Origin: CAZOOA01 sp964581355
Lineage (GTDB): Bacteria > Bacillota > Dethiobacteria > DTU022 > UBA8154
Assembly: GCA_964581355.1 (NCBI GenBank)
Contig: CAZOOA010000011.1
Location: 1 to 55,373, forward strand
Direction: 5' to 3'
DNA: 55,373 bases
The position numbers and the translations under genes were made by a program. Position 1 is the first letter of the stretch. The number at the start of each line of letters is the position of its first letter. The notes under the pieces are model-generated. The model did not search any database. It saw only the letters and a list, made by a program, of their open reading frames with translations, and was not told where the DNA came from. Positions 39,920-47,742 of this stretch are shown here, piece by piece.

Positions 39920-41443
39920 ATGGAAGCCATGCTTTACGAAATGCTGCCCTTATGGGTGTCCTTGTTTCCCATCTTTATGTCTGTAGTAATTTTTGCCGTC
40001 AGCAAGCGCTCGGAAAAAATGCGCAACGGCCTTTCCATCGGCACGGCAGTTGTTACCTTTTTTTCCGTGGCGGCCATGTATCCTTCTATTGCGGGCGGCG
40101 GAGTGATTGAGTATACAATTTTTAATATTTTGCCTGGGCTGGGTGTTTCCATCCGCCTGGATATTCTAAGCTTCAGCCTGGCAGTCCTGGCGTCTTTTGT
40201 CTGGATGCTGGTTTCCATTTATTCCATCGACTACATGTCACACGAGCATGGTGGTGACCGCTATTATCCCATTTTGATTTTTACCCTGGGAAGCTGTTTG
40301 GGCATTTTTATGGCCGGGGACTTTTTCACCCTGTTTATTTTCTTCGAATTAATGTCCTTAATCTCTTATGTCCTGGTAATCCATGAAGAGACCCCTGCTG
40401 CTTTGAGGGCTGGTTACAAATACCTGATCATGACCATTATCGGGGGACTGGCCCTGTTCTTTGCCATCATTATTACCTTTGAGCTTTCTGGCACCGTAAG
40501 TTTAAGTGCAGGGACTTTAATTACAGAGCCGGGCACCCTGCCCTTTCTGGCTTTCTTGAGCTTTTTAATCGGCTTTGGGATGAAAGCCGGCATGTTCCCG
40601 CTCCATGTCTGGCTTCCCGATGCCCACCCGGTAGCTCCTTCTCCTGCCAGCGCCCTGCTTTCAGGGATTATGCTGAAAACCGGGGCATATGGGCTTTTAC
40701 GTGTGCTGTTCCAGGTCTTTAACATTCCCCTGATCCAGGAAGCCCGGTGGGACCTGATGCTGGGTATCCTGGCTGTAATTACCATCATTTTGGGTTCTGC
40801 CGTCGCTATCACCCAGGAGGATCTGAAACGGCGCCTGGCTTATTCCAGTGTGGGTCAGATGGGCTATGTGATTCTGGGCATGGCCTTGTTGACAGAGCGG
40901 GCCCTGGTGGGCGATGTGTTCCACATCTTCAGTCACGCCATCATGAAGAGCACCCTCTTTTTGGCGGCTGGGGCAATTATCTGGAAGACAGGCCTGAGAA
41001 ATGTCAATGACCTGAAAGGGATCGGCAAGCAAATGCCTGTTACCATGGGGGCCTTTACCGTGGCGGCTCTGGCCATGATCGGGATTCCGCCATTAAACGG
41101 GTTTTTAAGCAAATGGACTTTGAGTTTGGGCGCCCTGGAGGCGGGTCTGCCTATTTATGTGGTTGTTTTGCTGATCAGCAGCTTGCTGAACGGCCTTTAT
41201 TACCTGCCCATTATCATTGCGGCCTTCTTTGGCGGTGAAGAGCACGAACATGGTCACGGGCATGAGCATGGACACGAAGAGAAGGAGTTTGCCCTGAATG
41301 TGGATGAGGCCAGTTATGGCATGATTATCCCCGTAGCTATACTGGGCCTAAGCTGCCTGGTTTTTGGCTTAATGCCCGGCAATGTGGCTTTTGAGCTTTC
41401 AATAAAGGCTGCCCATTTCTTGATTACCATGGGCACGCCGTAA
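39920..41443 (+). CDS. Antiporter-like subunit (MrpA/D or MbhH family) with a His-rich loop
   Basis: A 507-residue NuoL/M-family membrane protein with GDFFTLFIFFELMSLISYVL, GMKAGMFPLHVWLPDAHPVA and LAYSSVGQMGYVILGMA. Near residue 440 a polar segment reads EEHEHGHGHEHGHEEKE, a candidate metal-binding loop that is not part of the normal family. TATAAT lies about 30 bases upstream of the ATG, so an internal promoter is possible. It is the second antiporter subunit of the operon. Confidence 0.92.
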   Translation: MEAMLYEMLPLWVSLFPIFMSVVIFAVSKRSEKMRNGLSIGTAVVTFFSVAAMYPSIAGGGVIEYTIFNILPGLGVSIRLDILSFSLAVLASFVWMLVSIYSIDYMSHEHGGDRYYPILIFTLGSCLGIFMAGDFFTLFIFFELMSLISYVLVIHEETPAALRAGYKYLIMTIIGGLALFFAIIITFELSGTVSLSAGTLITEPGTLPFLAFLSFLIGFGMKAGMFPLHVWLPDAHPVAPSPASALLSGIMLKTGAYGLLRVLFQVFNIPLIQEARWDLMLGILAVITIILGSAVAITQEDLKRRLAYSSVGQMGYVILGMALLTERALVGDVFHIFSHAIMKSTLFLAAGAIIWKTGLRNVNDLKGIGKQMPVTMGAFTVAALAMIGIPPLNGFLSKWTLSLGALEAGLPIYVVVLLISSLLNGLYYLPIIIAAFFGGEEHEHGHGHEHGHEEKEFALNVDEASYGMIIPVAILGLSCLVFGLMPGNVAFELSIKAAHFLITMGTP

Positions 41444-41550
41444 AAGGGTAAAAGCAAAACAATGCCTTCGCGCCTGGTTTGAGTTCCGGTCAACAGTTGG
41501 CCTCATGCCAGGATAAAGATATGAACTGCTTTATCTGGGAGGGTTCCGGA

Positions 41551-43917
41551 GTGTTATTCACAGCCGGTGAGTTAACTGAAACGGCAAATGTAATATCATC
41601 ATGGCGGCCCGTGGCCGTTGTTCTTTTTCCCCTGCTCGCTGCCCTGGTGGTGCTGCTGGTTGGCCGAAGGCATAAATCGTGGGCCGGTTTTTTGGCTGCC
41701 GCCGCGTCCATGGTTACTTTTTTATTGGTCCTTTCTCTTTACCCGCTAGTTCAGCAGGCAGTGGTGGAATACCGTTTTGCCGAATTGATGCGCCTGGGAC
41801 TGCTTTTCCGGGTCGACATGCTGGGTTTTATTTTCGCTTTCCTGGTTGCGCTGGCCTGGATGCTGGTCCTGATCTATGCCACAGCCTATACGAAGATCGA
41901 GAAGAATACCAACATGTATTTTGTTTTTTCCCTGGTTACCCTGGGCAGTTGCCTGGGAGTAATGCTTACCGGGGACCTGGTAAGCCTGTTCCTCTTTTTT
42001 GAAATGATGACGTTTAGCTCTTATGTTCTGGTCATTGGGCGCATGGACAAACAAGCGATGATGGCCGGGACTTTTTATCTCTACCTGGGTGTGGCCGGGG
42101 GGCTGGTTTTGCTTTTCGGTATCTTTTCCCTGTACAGTGTAGCCCAGACGGTGGAACTGATCCCGTTAATGGAACACATTGCCGGCAACCCCTTGATCAG
42201 CCCCTGGATTATTTTTACCTGCCTGTTTATCGGGTTTGGGATCAAGGCCGGGGTTGTCCCCCTGCACCTGTGGATGCCCAGGGCTTATGCTGCCGGGCCT
42301 GTGGTGGTCAACGCCCTTTCCTCGGGCGCCATGATTAAGGCAGGTATTTACGGGATTTTGCGGACCCTGCTGCTCATTTTCAGCCCTCCTTCCCTGGAAA
42401 TGGAAGTGCTGTTCCAGTTTGCGATTTCTGCCGGGTATGTGGTGATGTGGGTGGGGCTTTTAACCATGGTCGCCGGTGCAGTCATGGCGTTAATGCAGAC
42501 GAACCTGATGAAACTTCTAGCCTACAGCTCCATCAGCCAGGTGGGCTATATCGTCATCGGCCTGGGTGCTGCGGCATACCTGTTCCGGGCCGAGGAAGCC
42601 ATGGGCTTTAGCGGGGCGGTGCTGCATTCTTTTAACCATACCCTGTTCAAGGTGGCTTTTTTCCTGATTGTAGGGATTATTTTCTACCGTACCGGTGAGC
42701 TGGAGATGAAAAAGCTGGGGGGAATGGCCCGAAAAATGCCCTTGTTGACGGCCTTTTTTGTCCTTGCAGTCCTGGCAATCGCCGGTATTCCCGGTTTAAA
42801 CGGTTATATCAGCAAGACTTTGATCCATGATTCCATGTTGGAAGCGTATAAGCTTTACGGCGGAATGGATATTTATATTGCGGAGAAAATATTCAAGGTG
42901 GGCAGCGCCCTGACCCTGTGCTACTACTTGAAATTTTTCCAGGGTGTCTTTTTGGGGCGGGCACCGCAGATAGACACCCGGGAGCGGGATATTCCCTGGA
43001 TCCTTTACCTGCCTCTGGGTGTCCTGGGCCTGTTCATTATCCTGGTAGGGGTGATCCCCAACCTGGTGGTGGAAGAGTTTGTCCTGGCTGCTACCCGGGG
43101 GTTTACTTTTGAACCTTACGGAATTGAACACATCGTGGGCTTCGCCTTTTTTGATTCTTACCCCTTGTGGGCGGCCGGCCAGGTGGTTATCCTGGCCCTG
43201 GTTATCTATGTGCCGCTTCATTACTGGAAGCTGTATGATCTGCAGTTCCCCCGCTGGTTCAGCATCGAGTATCTCATTTTTGCCCCCCTTGCCCGGCTGG
43301 CCTTCTGGTTTACCTGCCGTTCGGGTAAAACCGTTGACAACTCGGTCAACTCCATTTACCTGAAACTGGCATCCAGTTTTGTCAATACCTGTACCTATAT
43401 CGGGGCATTTGACAGCAACCTGGATCAGGCCTATGAAAAATCCAGCCGCTCGGCCTTTCAATTGGTGGAACGAAGCAAGCAGTTTGACGATGCACTGAAT
43501 ACAGCTTACGAACGCACTGGGAATACGGCCCGGGATTTTGCCGATCGGACTACACAATTCGATGGGGCCCTGAACAAGGCCTATGAATCCACAGGAAAGT
43601 CAGCCCGCCAATTTGCGGAGCGCACATCAAAGTTTGACCGTGCGTTGGATAAAACTTATGAAGATACCGGCAAAGCCGCCAGAGGCTTGGCCGACGGTGT
43701 CAAGCGCGTGGACGGACCGGAGCAACAAACCTCGGAAAAAGAGACGGCTGCAGCAAGAGGAAAAGCGGAAAAAGACAAAAGAAAGAGAAAGCCGGCGTTT
43801 AATCGCTTGGACTGGAGTATCAAAAACATCAACTTTGACCAGCTGCTGATGGCAATTATGTTAGGGGTTGTGATCTTTATCCTGTTTTATTTTGCCCGGG
43901 GGATCGTCGATCTATAG
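41551..43917 (+). CDS. Large antiporter subunit with C-terminal 25-residue repeats
   Basis: About 788 residues. The first 500 form a NuoL/M-type channel (GDLVSLFLFFEMMTFSSYVL; GIKAGVVPLHLWMPRAYA; LAYSSISQVGYIVIG). The next part has a few extra helices, then four tandem 25-residue helical repeats of the pattern FDxALNxAYExTGxxARxFAxR (43408-43707), a Lys/Glu-rich linker and a final membrane helix (LLMAIMLGVVIFILFYFARG). GTG at 41551 follows GGGAGGG by seven bases; an ATG at 41521 is an alternative. It is the last gene of the antiporter operon. The tail may be a lateral or coupling helix; its role is unknown. Confidence 0.9.
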   Translation: MLFTAGELTETANVISSWRPVAVVLFPLLAALVVLLVGRRHKSWAGFLAAAASMVTFLLVLSLYPLVQQAVVEYRFAELMRLGLLFRVDMLGFIFAFLVALAWMLVLIYATAYTKIEKNTNMYFVFSLVTLGSCLGVMLTGDLVSLFLFFEMMTFSSYVLVIGRMDKQAMMAGTFYLYLGVAGGLVLLFGIFSLYSVAQTVELIPLMEHIAGNPLISPWIIFTCLFIGFGIKAGVVPLHLWMPRAYAAGPVVVNALSSGAMIKAGIYGILRTLLLIFSPPSLEMEVLFQFAISAGYVVMWVGLLTMVAGAVMALMQTNLMKLLAYSSISQVGYIVIGLGAAAYLFRAEEAMGFSGAVLHSFNHTLFKVAFFLIVGIIFYRTGELEMKKLGGMARKMPLLTAFFVLAVLAIAGIPGLNGYISKTLIHDSMLEAYKLYGGMDIYIAEKIFKVGSALTLCYYLKFFQGVFLGRAPQIDTRERDIPWILYLPLGVLGLFIILVGVIPNLVVEEFVLAATRGFTFEPYGIEHIVGFAFFDSYPLWAAGQVVILALVIYVPLHYWKLYDLQFPRWFSIEYLIFAPLARLAFWFTCRSGKTVDNSVNSIYLKLASSFVNTCTYIGAFDSNLDQAYEKSSRSAFQLVERSKQFDDALNTAYERTGNTARDFADRTTQFDGALNKAYESTGKSARQFAERTSKFDRALDKTYEDTGKAARGLADGVKRVDGPEQQTSEKETAAARGKAEKDKRKRKPAFNRLDWSIKNINFDQLLMAIMLGVVIFILFYFARGIVDL
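43408..43707 (+). repeat. Four tandem 75-bp coding repeats (25 residues each)
   Basis: Units at 43408, 43483, 43558 and 43633 encode FDSNLDQAYEKSSRSAFQLV-, FDDALNTAYERTGNTARDFA-, FDGALNKAYESTGKSARQFA- and FDRALDKTYEDTGKAARGLA-type helices in exact 75-bp register. Confidence 0.9.
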
Positions 43918-44197
43918 TGTCAACCGGCCGACCTGCAAACTTAGGCATCATGCCACGGTTGCAGGCGGCGGGCGTCTATGCCCGCCGGGCCGGCTCCTGT
44001 GCTTTCACTTCGCCAAGTGCTTATAGCCGCTTGACAAAGTCGCCGATTCAGGGAAAGTGAACCTCCTCCAGGTGGGACACGGGTTTGAAAACCCATTTTG
44101 TTCCCTACTTTGGCGCTGTCGTCCGGGGCGACTGGGTAACTCTGTGGAAGGCGCCAGGGTTCCCTCGGGGTCCTCGGGCGGCCTCCCCGGTTTTACC
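43918..44197. repeat. Composite non-coding repeat block
   Basis: Three known elements abut here in the 495-bp gap before apbE. 43918-44025 is a diverged inverted relative of the 437-661 structured element (stem GGCGGGC/GCCCGCC). 44028-44104 is an inverted copy of repeat A (CTTGACAAAGTCGCCGATTC). 44112-44193 is a solo arm of the 37282-37477 palindrome (GGCGCTGTCGTCCGG). The rest of the gap holds a candidate apbE promoter. Confidence 0.8.
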
Positions 44198-44243
44198 CTC
44201 CTTGCAGGCTCGTATTGGCTGATCGTTTCCGGCCGCTTTTGTC

Positions 44244-44272
44244 TTGCCTATCCGGTCTAAAAATGATAGTAT
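44244..44272 (+). promoter_or_regulatory. Candidate promoter for apbE
   Basis: TTGCCT, a 17-base spacer and TAGTAT lie 140 bases upstream of the apbE ATG. The leader between contains a GCGCTT/GAGCGC hairpin. The match to consensus is only moderate. Confidence 0.4.
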
Positions 44273-44412
44273 GGGAAAGAAAGTGTTCCTTTCCTTTGAG
44301 TTTGTTCTGGCAGCTCTTTGCGAAAAAGCAAGGGCGCTTGTTTTTGTATGAGCGCTGAACTGGAATAAAGATGCAAGACAGGCCCTTCACCGTATAGAAA
44401 GGGGTAGACAAT

Positions 44413-45435
44413 ATGTTACGTTCCCGGTGGTGGTTAGCACTTCTGCTGCCTTTTCTTTTTGCTTTCCTGTTTAGCTTTTCCGGTTGTTCGGCCGGAGACG
44501 ATGAAGCCCGGGAAGACTTCAGCAGGCTGGTTATGGATACAAAGGTGGATGTTACAGTTTTTGGTCTAAACAGCGAGGAAGCTTCAGAAGTTGCCAATGC
44601 AATGTTTTCTGAAATGGAGCGACTGGAAGAGATTTTAAGCCGGCATAAAGATGACAGTGATATCACTAGAATTAACGATGCGGCTGGAGAAGAATGGGTT
44701 AGCGTGGAGCCGGAAACCATAGAGGTAATCGAGAAAGCCCTGGAGTCAGCGGAGCTTACCCGGGGAGCATTTGACCCAACGGTGGGTGTCCTGCTACGCC
44801 TGTGGGGGTTCGGCACCGATGATGCCGGAGTTCCTTCCCAGGAAGAGCTGGAACATGGCCTGGACCTTGTGGGCTATGATCAGATCCAGGTTGATAAAGA
44901 AAACGGCAAAGTCTTTCTTTCCCGCCCGGGAGTGAAGCTTGATGTCGGCGGTGTAGCCAAGGGATATATTGTCGAGCGCGGCCAGGAAGTTGCCACGGAG
45001 GCAGGAGTAGGGGCAGTTTTTATCAACGCCGGGGGAGACATTAATATCCGGGGAGACCGGCCCCAGGGTGGAAAATGGAGGGTTGCTGTCCAGGACCCGG
45101 ACAACCCCCAGGAATGGGTGGCCATTGTTGAGATTGACGAAGGAAGTATCGCTACTTCCGGTGACTACCAGAGGTTTTTTGAAGAAGAAGGAGAGGTCTA
45201 TCATCATATCCTGGACCCCTGGACGGGGTTTCCGGCCAGGGAAATTACCAGCGTGACTGTCACAGGACCGTCCACATCCATAGTTGACGGCCTTACGACC
45301 GGCCTGTTTGTGCTGGGGGTAGAGGAAAGCATGGAGATCCTGGATTCCCTGCCTGACTATGAAGGGTTGATCATTGATGCCCAGGGAGAAATCTCTGTAA
45401 CTTCCGGGCTGGATGACGATGTTGAAATCCTGTAA
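44413..45435 (+). CDS. apbE: FAD:protein FMN transferase, lipoprotein
   Basis: A 340-residue ApbE protein that attaches FMN covalently to Thr in flavinylation motifs such as those of RnfG and RnfD. It has a signal peptide with lipobox SFSGC (Cys25), so it works outside the membrane, where the RnfG domains lie. Motifs: GAFDPTVGVLLRLWGFG, LDVGGVAKGYIVE, INAGGDINIRG and HHILDPWTGFPA. AAAGGGG precedes the ATG. The Rnf operon is 10 kb upstream; no other flavinylated protein is obvious in the window. Confidence 0.95.
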   Translation: MLRSRWWLALLLPFLFAFLFSFSGCSAGDDEAREDFSRLVMDTKVDVTVFGLNSEEASEVANAMFSEMERLEEILSRHKDDSDITRINDAAGEEWVSVEPETIEVIEKALESAELTRGAFDPTVGVLLRLWGFGTDDAGVPSQEELEHGLDLVGYDQIQVDKENGKVFLSRPGVKLDVGGVAKGYIVERGQEVATEAGVGAVFINAGGDINIRGDRPQGGKWRVAVQDPDNPQEWVAIVEIDEGSIATSGDYQRFFEEEGEVYHHILDPWTGFPAREITSVTVTGPSTSIVDGLTTGLFVLGVEESMEILDSLPDYEGLIIDAQGEISVTSGLDDDVEIL

Positions 45436-45460
45436 GTTTAATCTTACGTTTTCTTAAGGT

Positions 45461-45480
45461 TTGTCCGGTCGACCGGACAA
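45461..45480. promoter_or_regulatory. Perfect 20-bp palindrome TTGTCCGGTCGACCGGACAA
   Basis: An exact two-fold symmetric sequence between apbE and the Gx-family gene. It lacks a U-run, so it is not a standard terminator. It could be a repressor operator for the downstream gene or a DNA hairpin. Confidence 0.55.
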
Positions 45481-45532
45481 CTTCTCAATGCACGGTTCAT
45501 ACTGACTTTAGACTAGGTAGGTGCCCTTTGTC

Positions 45533-46075
45533 ATGAAAAAAGGAAAGACCTTTCTCCTGGTGTACCTGGGTCTGCTGATCGCCTTTGCCGTAGCGGTTCA
45601 TACGATTGAAGCGGCTATACCTGTGCCCATACCTGTCCCTGGTGTGAAGTTGGGTCTGGCCAATATTATTACCCTGTTGGCCCTGGTTCTGTACGGGCTG
45701 GCCAGCGGTTTGATTGTGGCTTCCCTGCGGACGGTTATCGGCAGCCTGTTGATCGGGAATTTTTTAGGTTTTGGTTTTTTCTTGAGCATAAGCGGAGCCA
45801 TTGCCAGTACCCTGGTGATGAGCCTTTTCATGCGGTTTCGACGCACTGGCAAGATAACCTTGATTTCGGTCAGCGTTGCCGGTGCTGTGACATTTAATGT
45901 AGTCCAGCTGGCTTTGGCGGCATTTCTGGTGCAAAACCCTATCCTGTTCCAGGGTTATTTGCCAGTCATGCTGCTGCTGGCCGTCCCTATGGGCATTTTT
46001 ACCGGTGCTGTGGCCATGTTCCTGGAAAATGTGGCCGGCCGTGTGGGGATTAAATTGGAGCAACCAGCAGGGTAA
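45533..46075 (+). CDS. Gx transporter family protein (heptaprenyl diphosphate synthase subunit I-like)
   Basis: A 180-residue membrane protein, six hydrophobic segments, with HTIEAAIPVPIPVPGVKLGL and NIITLLALVLYG, the signature of the Gx/Hpre_diP_synt_I family. Such genes commonly follow apbE in Clostridia. The name heptaprenyl diphosphate synthase subunit I is an annotation tradition; transport of a small molecule is more likely for this fold. TAGGTAGGTG precedes the ATG. Confidence 0.85.
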   Translation: MKKGKTFLLVYLGLLIAFAVAVHTIEAAIPVPIPVPGVKLGLANIITLLALVLYGLASGLIVASLRTVIGSLLIGNFLGFGFFLSISGAIASTLVMSLFMRFRRTGKITLISVSVAGAVTFNVVQLALAAFLVQNPILFQGYLPVMLLLAVPMGIFTGAVAMFLENVAGRVGIKLEQPAG

Positions 46076-46275
46076 AAGGCTGAAAAACGGTTTCTGCATT
46101 GATTATGCCGGGTAGATGGGAAGGCAGCTCCGGGATCAAGCAGAAAGCGCAGCCTTTGCAGTGAAGTGACCAGGAGTTATGGTTGCCAGTGGCTTTTTCA
46201 AGCGATTGCCAGACACAAAGCTCTGCCGTTTTTTTGGTAAACCTTGAATTCTGTAAATAATTTGGAGGTGCTTTC

Positions 46276-46836
46276 TTGGAGCCCATTATCCTGGCTTCTG
46301 CCTCTCCCCGCCGGGCGGAACTTTTGCAGCAGGTCGGTATCCCCTTTGAAGTCCAGGTGGCCAACTACCAGGAACCTGAGATCAAAGATCTGGCTATGGT
46401 TGAGACGATTTCTGCCGCCAAAGCCCGGGAAATAGCTCGTCGGAACGCCAATTCCATAGTCCTTGGCGCGGATACCGTTGTAGCCAAGTCAGGTCGTTTC
46501 CTGGGCAAGCCAAAGGATACCGGGGAAGCGGAAGCGATGCTATGGGAGTTAAGCGGAAGCGAGCACCAGGTTGTGACGGGTATCGCCCTGATTCGTTCCG
46601 GGCAGGTGTTAACGGGCCGCCAGGAGACCCGGGTCTGGTTGAGGGAATTACAGGAAGAGGAAATCAAGGCATACGTCGCTTCCGGTGAACCACTGGATAA
46701 AGCTGGTTCGTACGGGATCCAGGGCCGGGCTGCTGTTTTTGTAGAATGGATAGATGGATGTTACTTTAACGTAGTGGGGCTGCCGCTGGCGCTGCTGGTG
46801 CAGATGTTGAAAAGATGGGGTATTTTTATCTGGTAG
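46276..46836 (+). CDS. maf: Maf-like nucleotide pyrophosphatase
   Basis: A 186-residue Maf protein, hydrolysing non-canonical or m5UTP/dTTP-type nucleotides, linked to septum control. Motifs: ASASPRR at 7-13, GADTVVAKSGRFLGKPKD, and GSYGIQGRAAVFVEWIDGCY. The start is TTG at 46276, with GGAGGTG six bases upstream. It precedes radC and the mre genes, the usual order in Bacillota. Confidence 0.95.
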   Translation: MEPIILASASPRRAELLQQVGIPFEVQVANYQEPEIKDLAMVETISAAKAREIARRNANSIVLGADTVVAKSGRFLGKPKDTGEAEAMLWELSGSEHQVVTGIALIRSGQVLTGRQETRVWLRELQEEEIKAYVASGEPLDKAGSYGIQGRAAVFVEWIDGCYFNVVGLPLALLVQMLKRWGIFIW

Positions 46837-46881
46837 AGAAGGGGGGAGAACAAGGCGGAGAAGAGGTATACTATCAAGGAC

Positions 46882-47544
46882 TTGCCAGTGAATGAGCGCC
46901 CTCGGGAAAAGATGAAGGATCTGGGACCGGAAAAACTTTCCAATGCAGAGCTTTTAGCCCTGATCCTGCGCACGGGATATCGCGAGGAGACAGCTATCCG
47001 ACTGGCAGAAAGGGTAATATTTGAAGCAGGGGGCCTGCGGTTTCTACCGGATTATGCCCTGGAAGAACTTCAGGAGATTAAAGGGATCGGGTTGGCCAAG
47101 GCGGTTCAGGTAAGAGCAGCCCTGGAGTTGGGCAAGCGTTTGGCCATTTCTACCCGCCCGGAAAGCATTTCGATTACTTCACCGCAGGAAGTGGCACGGT
47201 TTCTCATGGAGGAAATGCGCTATTATCAAAAAGAATATTTTCGTATTGTGTTGTTGAATACGAAAAATCAGATTATCTCTGTTGAAGATGTTTCTGTGGG
47301 CAGCTTAAACGCCTCTATTGTCCACCCCCGGGAGATTTTTAATCACCCGGTCAAGAAAAGCGCAGCGTCGATTTTATTAGTACATAACCATCCCAGCGGT
47401 GATCCGACGCCCAGCCAGGAGGATCTGGATGTAACAAAAAGGCTCATTGAGGCCGGGGACATCCTGGGCATTTCCGTACTGGACCATGTTATTGTCGGTG
47501 ACGGCCGCTATATAAGTTTTAAAGAGGAAGGCCTCCTCTTTTAG
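46882..47544 (+). CDS. radC: RadC family JAMM-domain protein
   Basis: A 220-residue protein with a helix-hairpin-helix part (LQEIKGIGLAKAVQVRAALE) and a JAMM-type metal site (HNHPSGDPTPSQEDLD). Family annotated as DNA repair, though function is uncertain. The start shown is the first usual initiation codon, TTG at 46882. However, the frame upstream reads NKAEKRYTIKD from 46849, homologous to the expected N-terminus, and an excellent GGGGGGAG lies at 46841-46848 with no ATG/GTG/TTG after it. The true start may be non-canonical or altered. Confidence 0.9.
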   Translation: MPVNERPREKMKDLGPEKLSNAELLALILRTGYREETAIRLAERVIFEAGGLRFLPDYALEELQEIKGIGLAKAVQVRAALELGKRLAISTRPESISITSPQEVARFLMEEMRYYQKEYFRIVLLNTKNQIISVEDVSVGSLNASIVHPREIFNHPVKKSAASILLVHNHPSGDPTPSQEDLDVTKRLIEAGDILGISVLDHVIVGDGRYISFKEEGLLF

Positions 47545-47660
47545 TCTAGGGGCAGGAACATTGGACTTTTCAATCTTTTTCGCGGTGGGTTTTTATTTCA
47601 GGTTCTGGATGATCCTTTGTTTTTATGGTATAATATGATGTTTAAGGAAAAGAAAACAGG

Positions 47661-47690
47661 TTGTGACCAGCACGAAAAGGTTGATATAAT
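47661..47690 (+). promoter_or_regulatory. Candidate sigma-A promoter of the mre operon
   Basis: TTGTGA, an 18-base spacer and TATAAT lie 53 bases before the mreB ATG. A second TATAAT is at about 47628. Confidence 0.6.
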
Positions 47691-47742
47691 TTAACGTGAT
47701 AAAACCTGATAAAAGAGGAGAAATGAAAGGAGAAAGCCTTAG

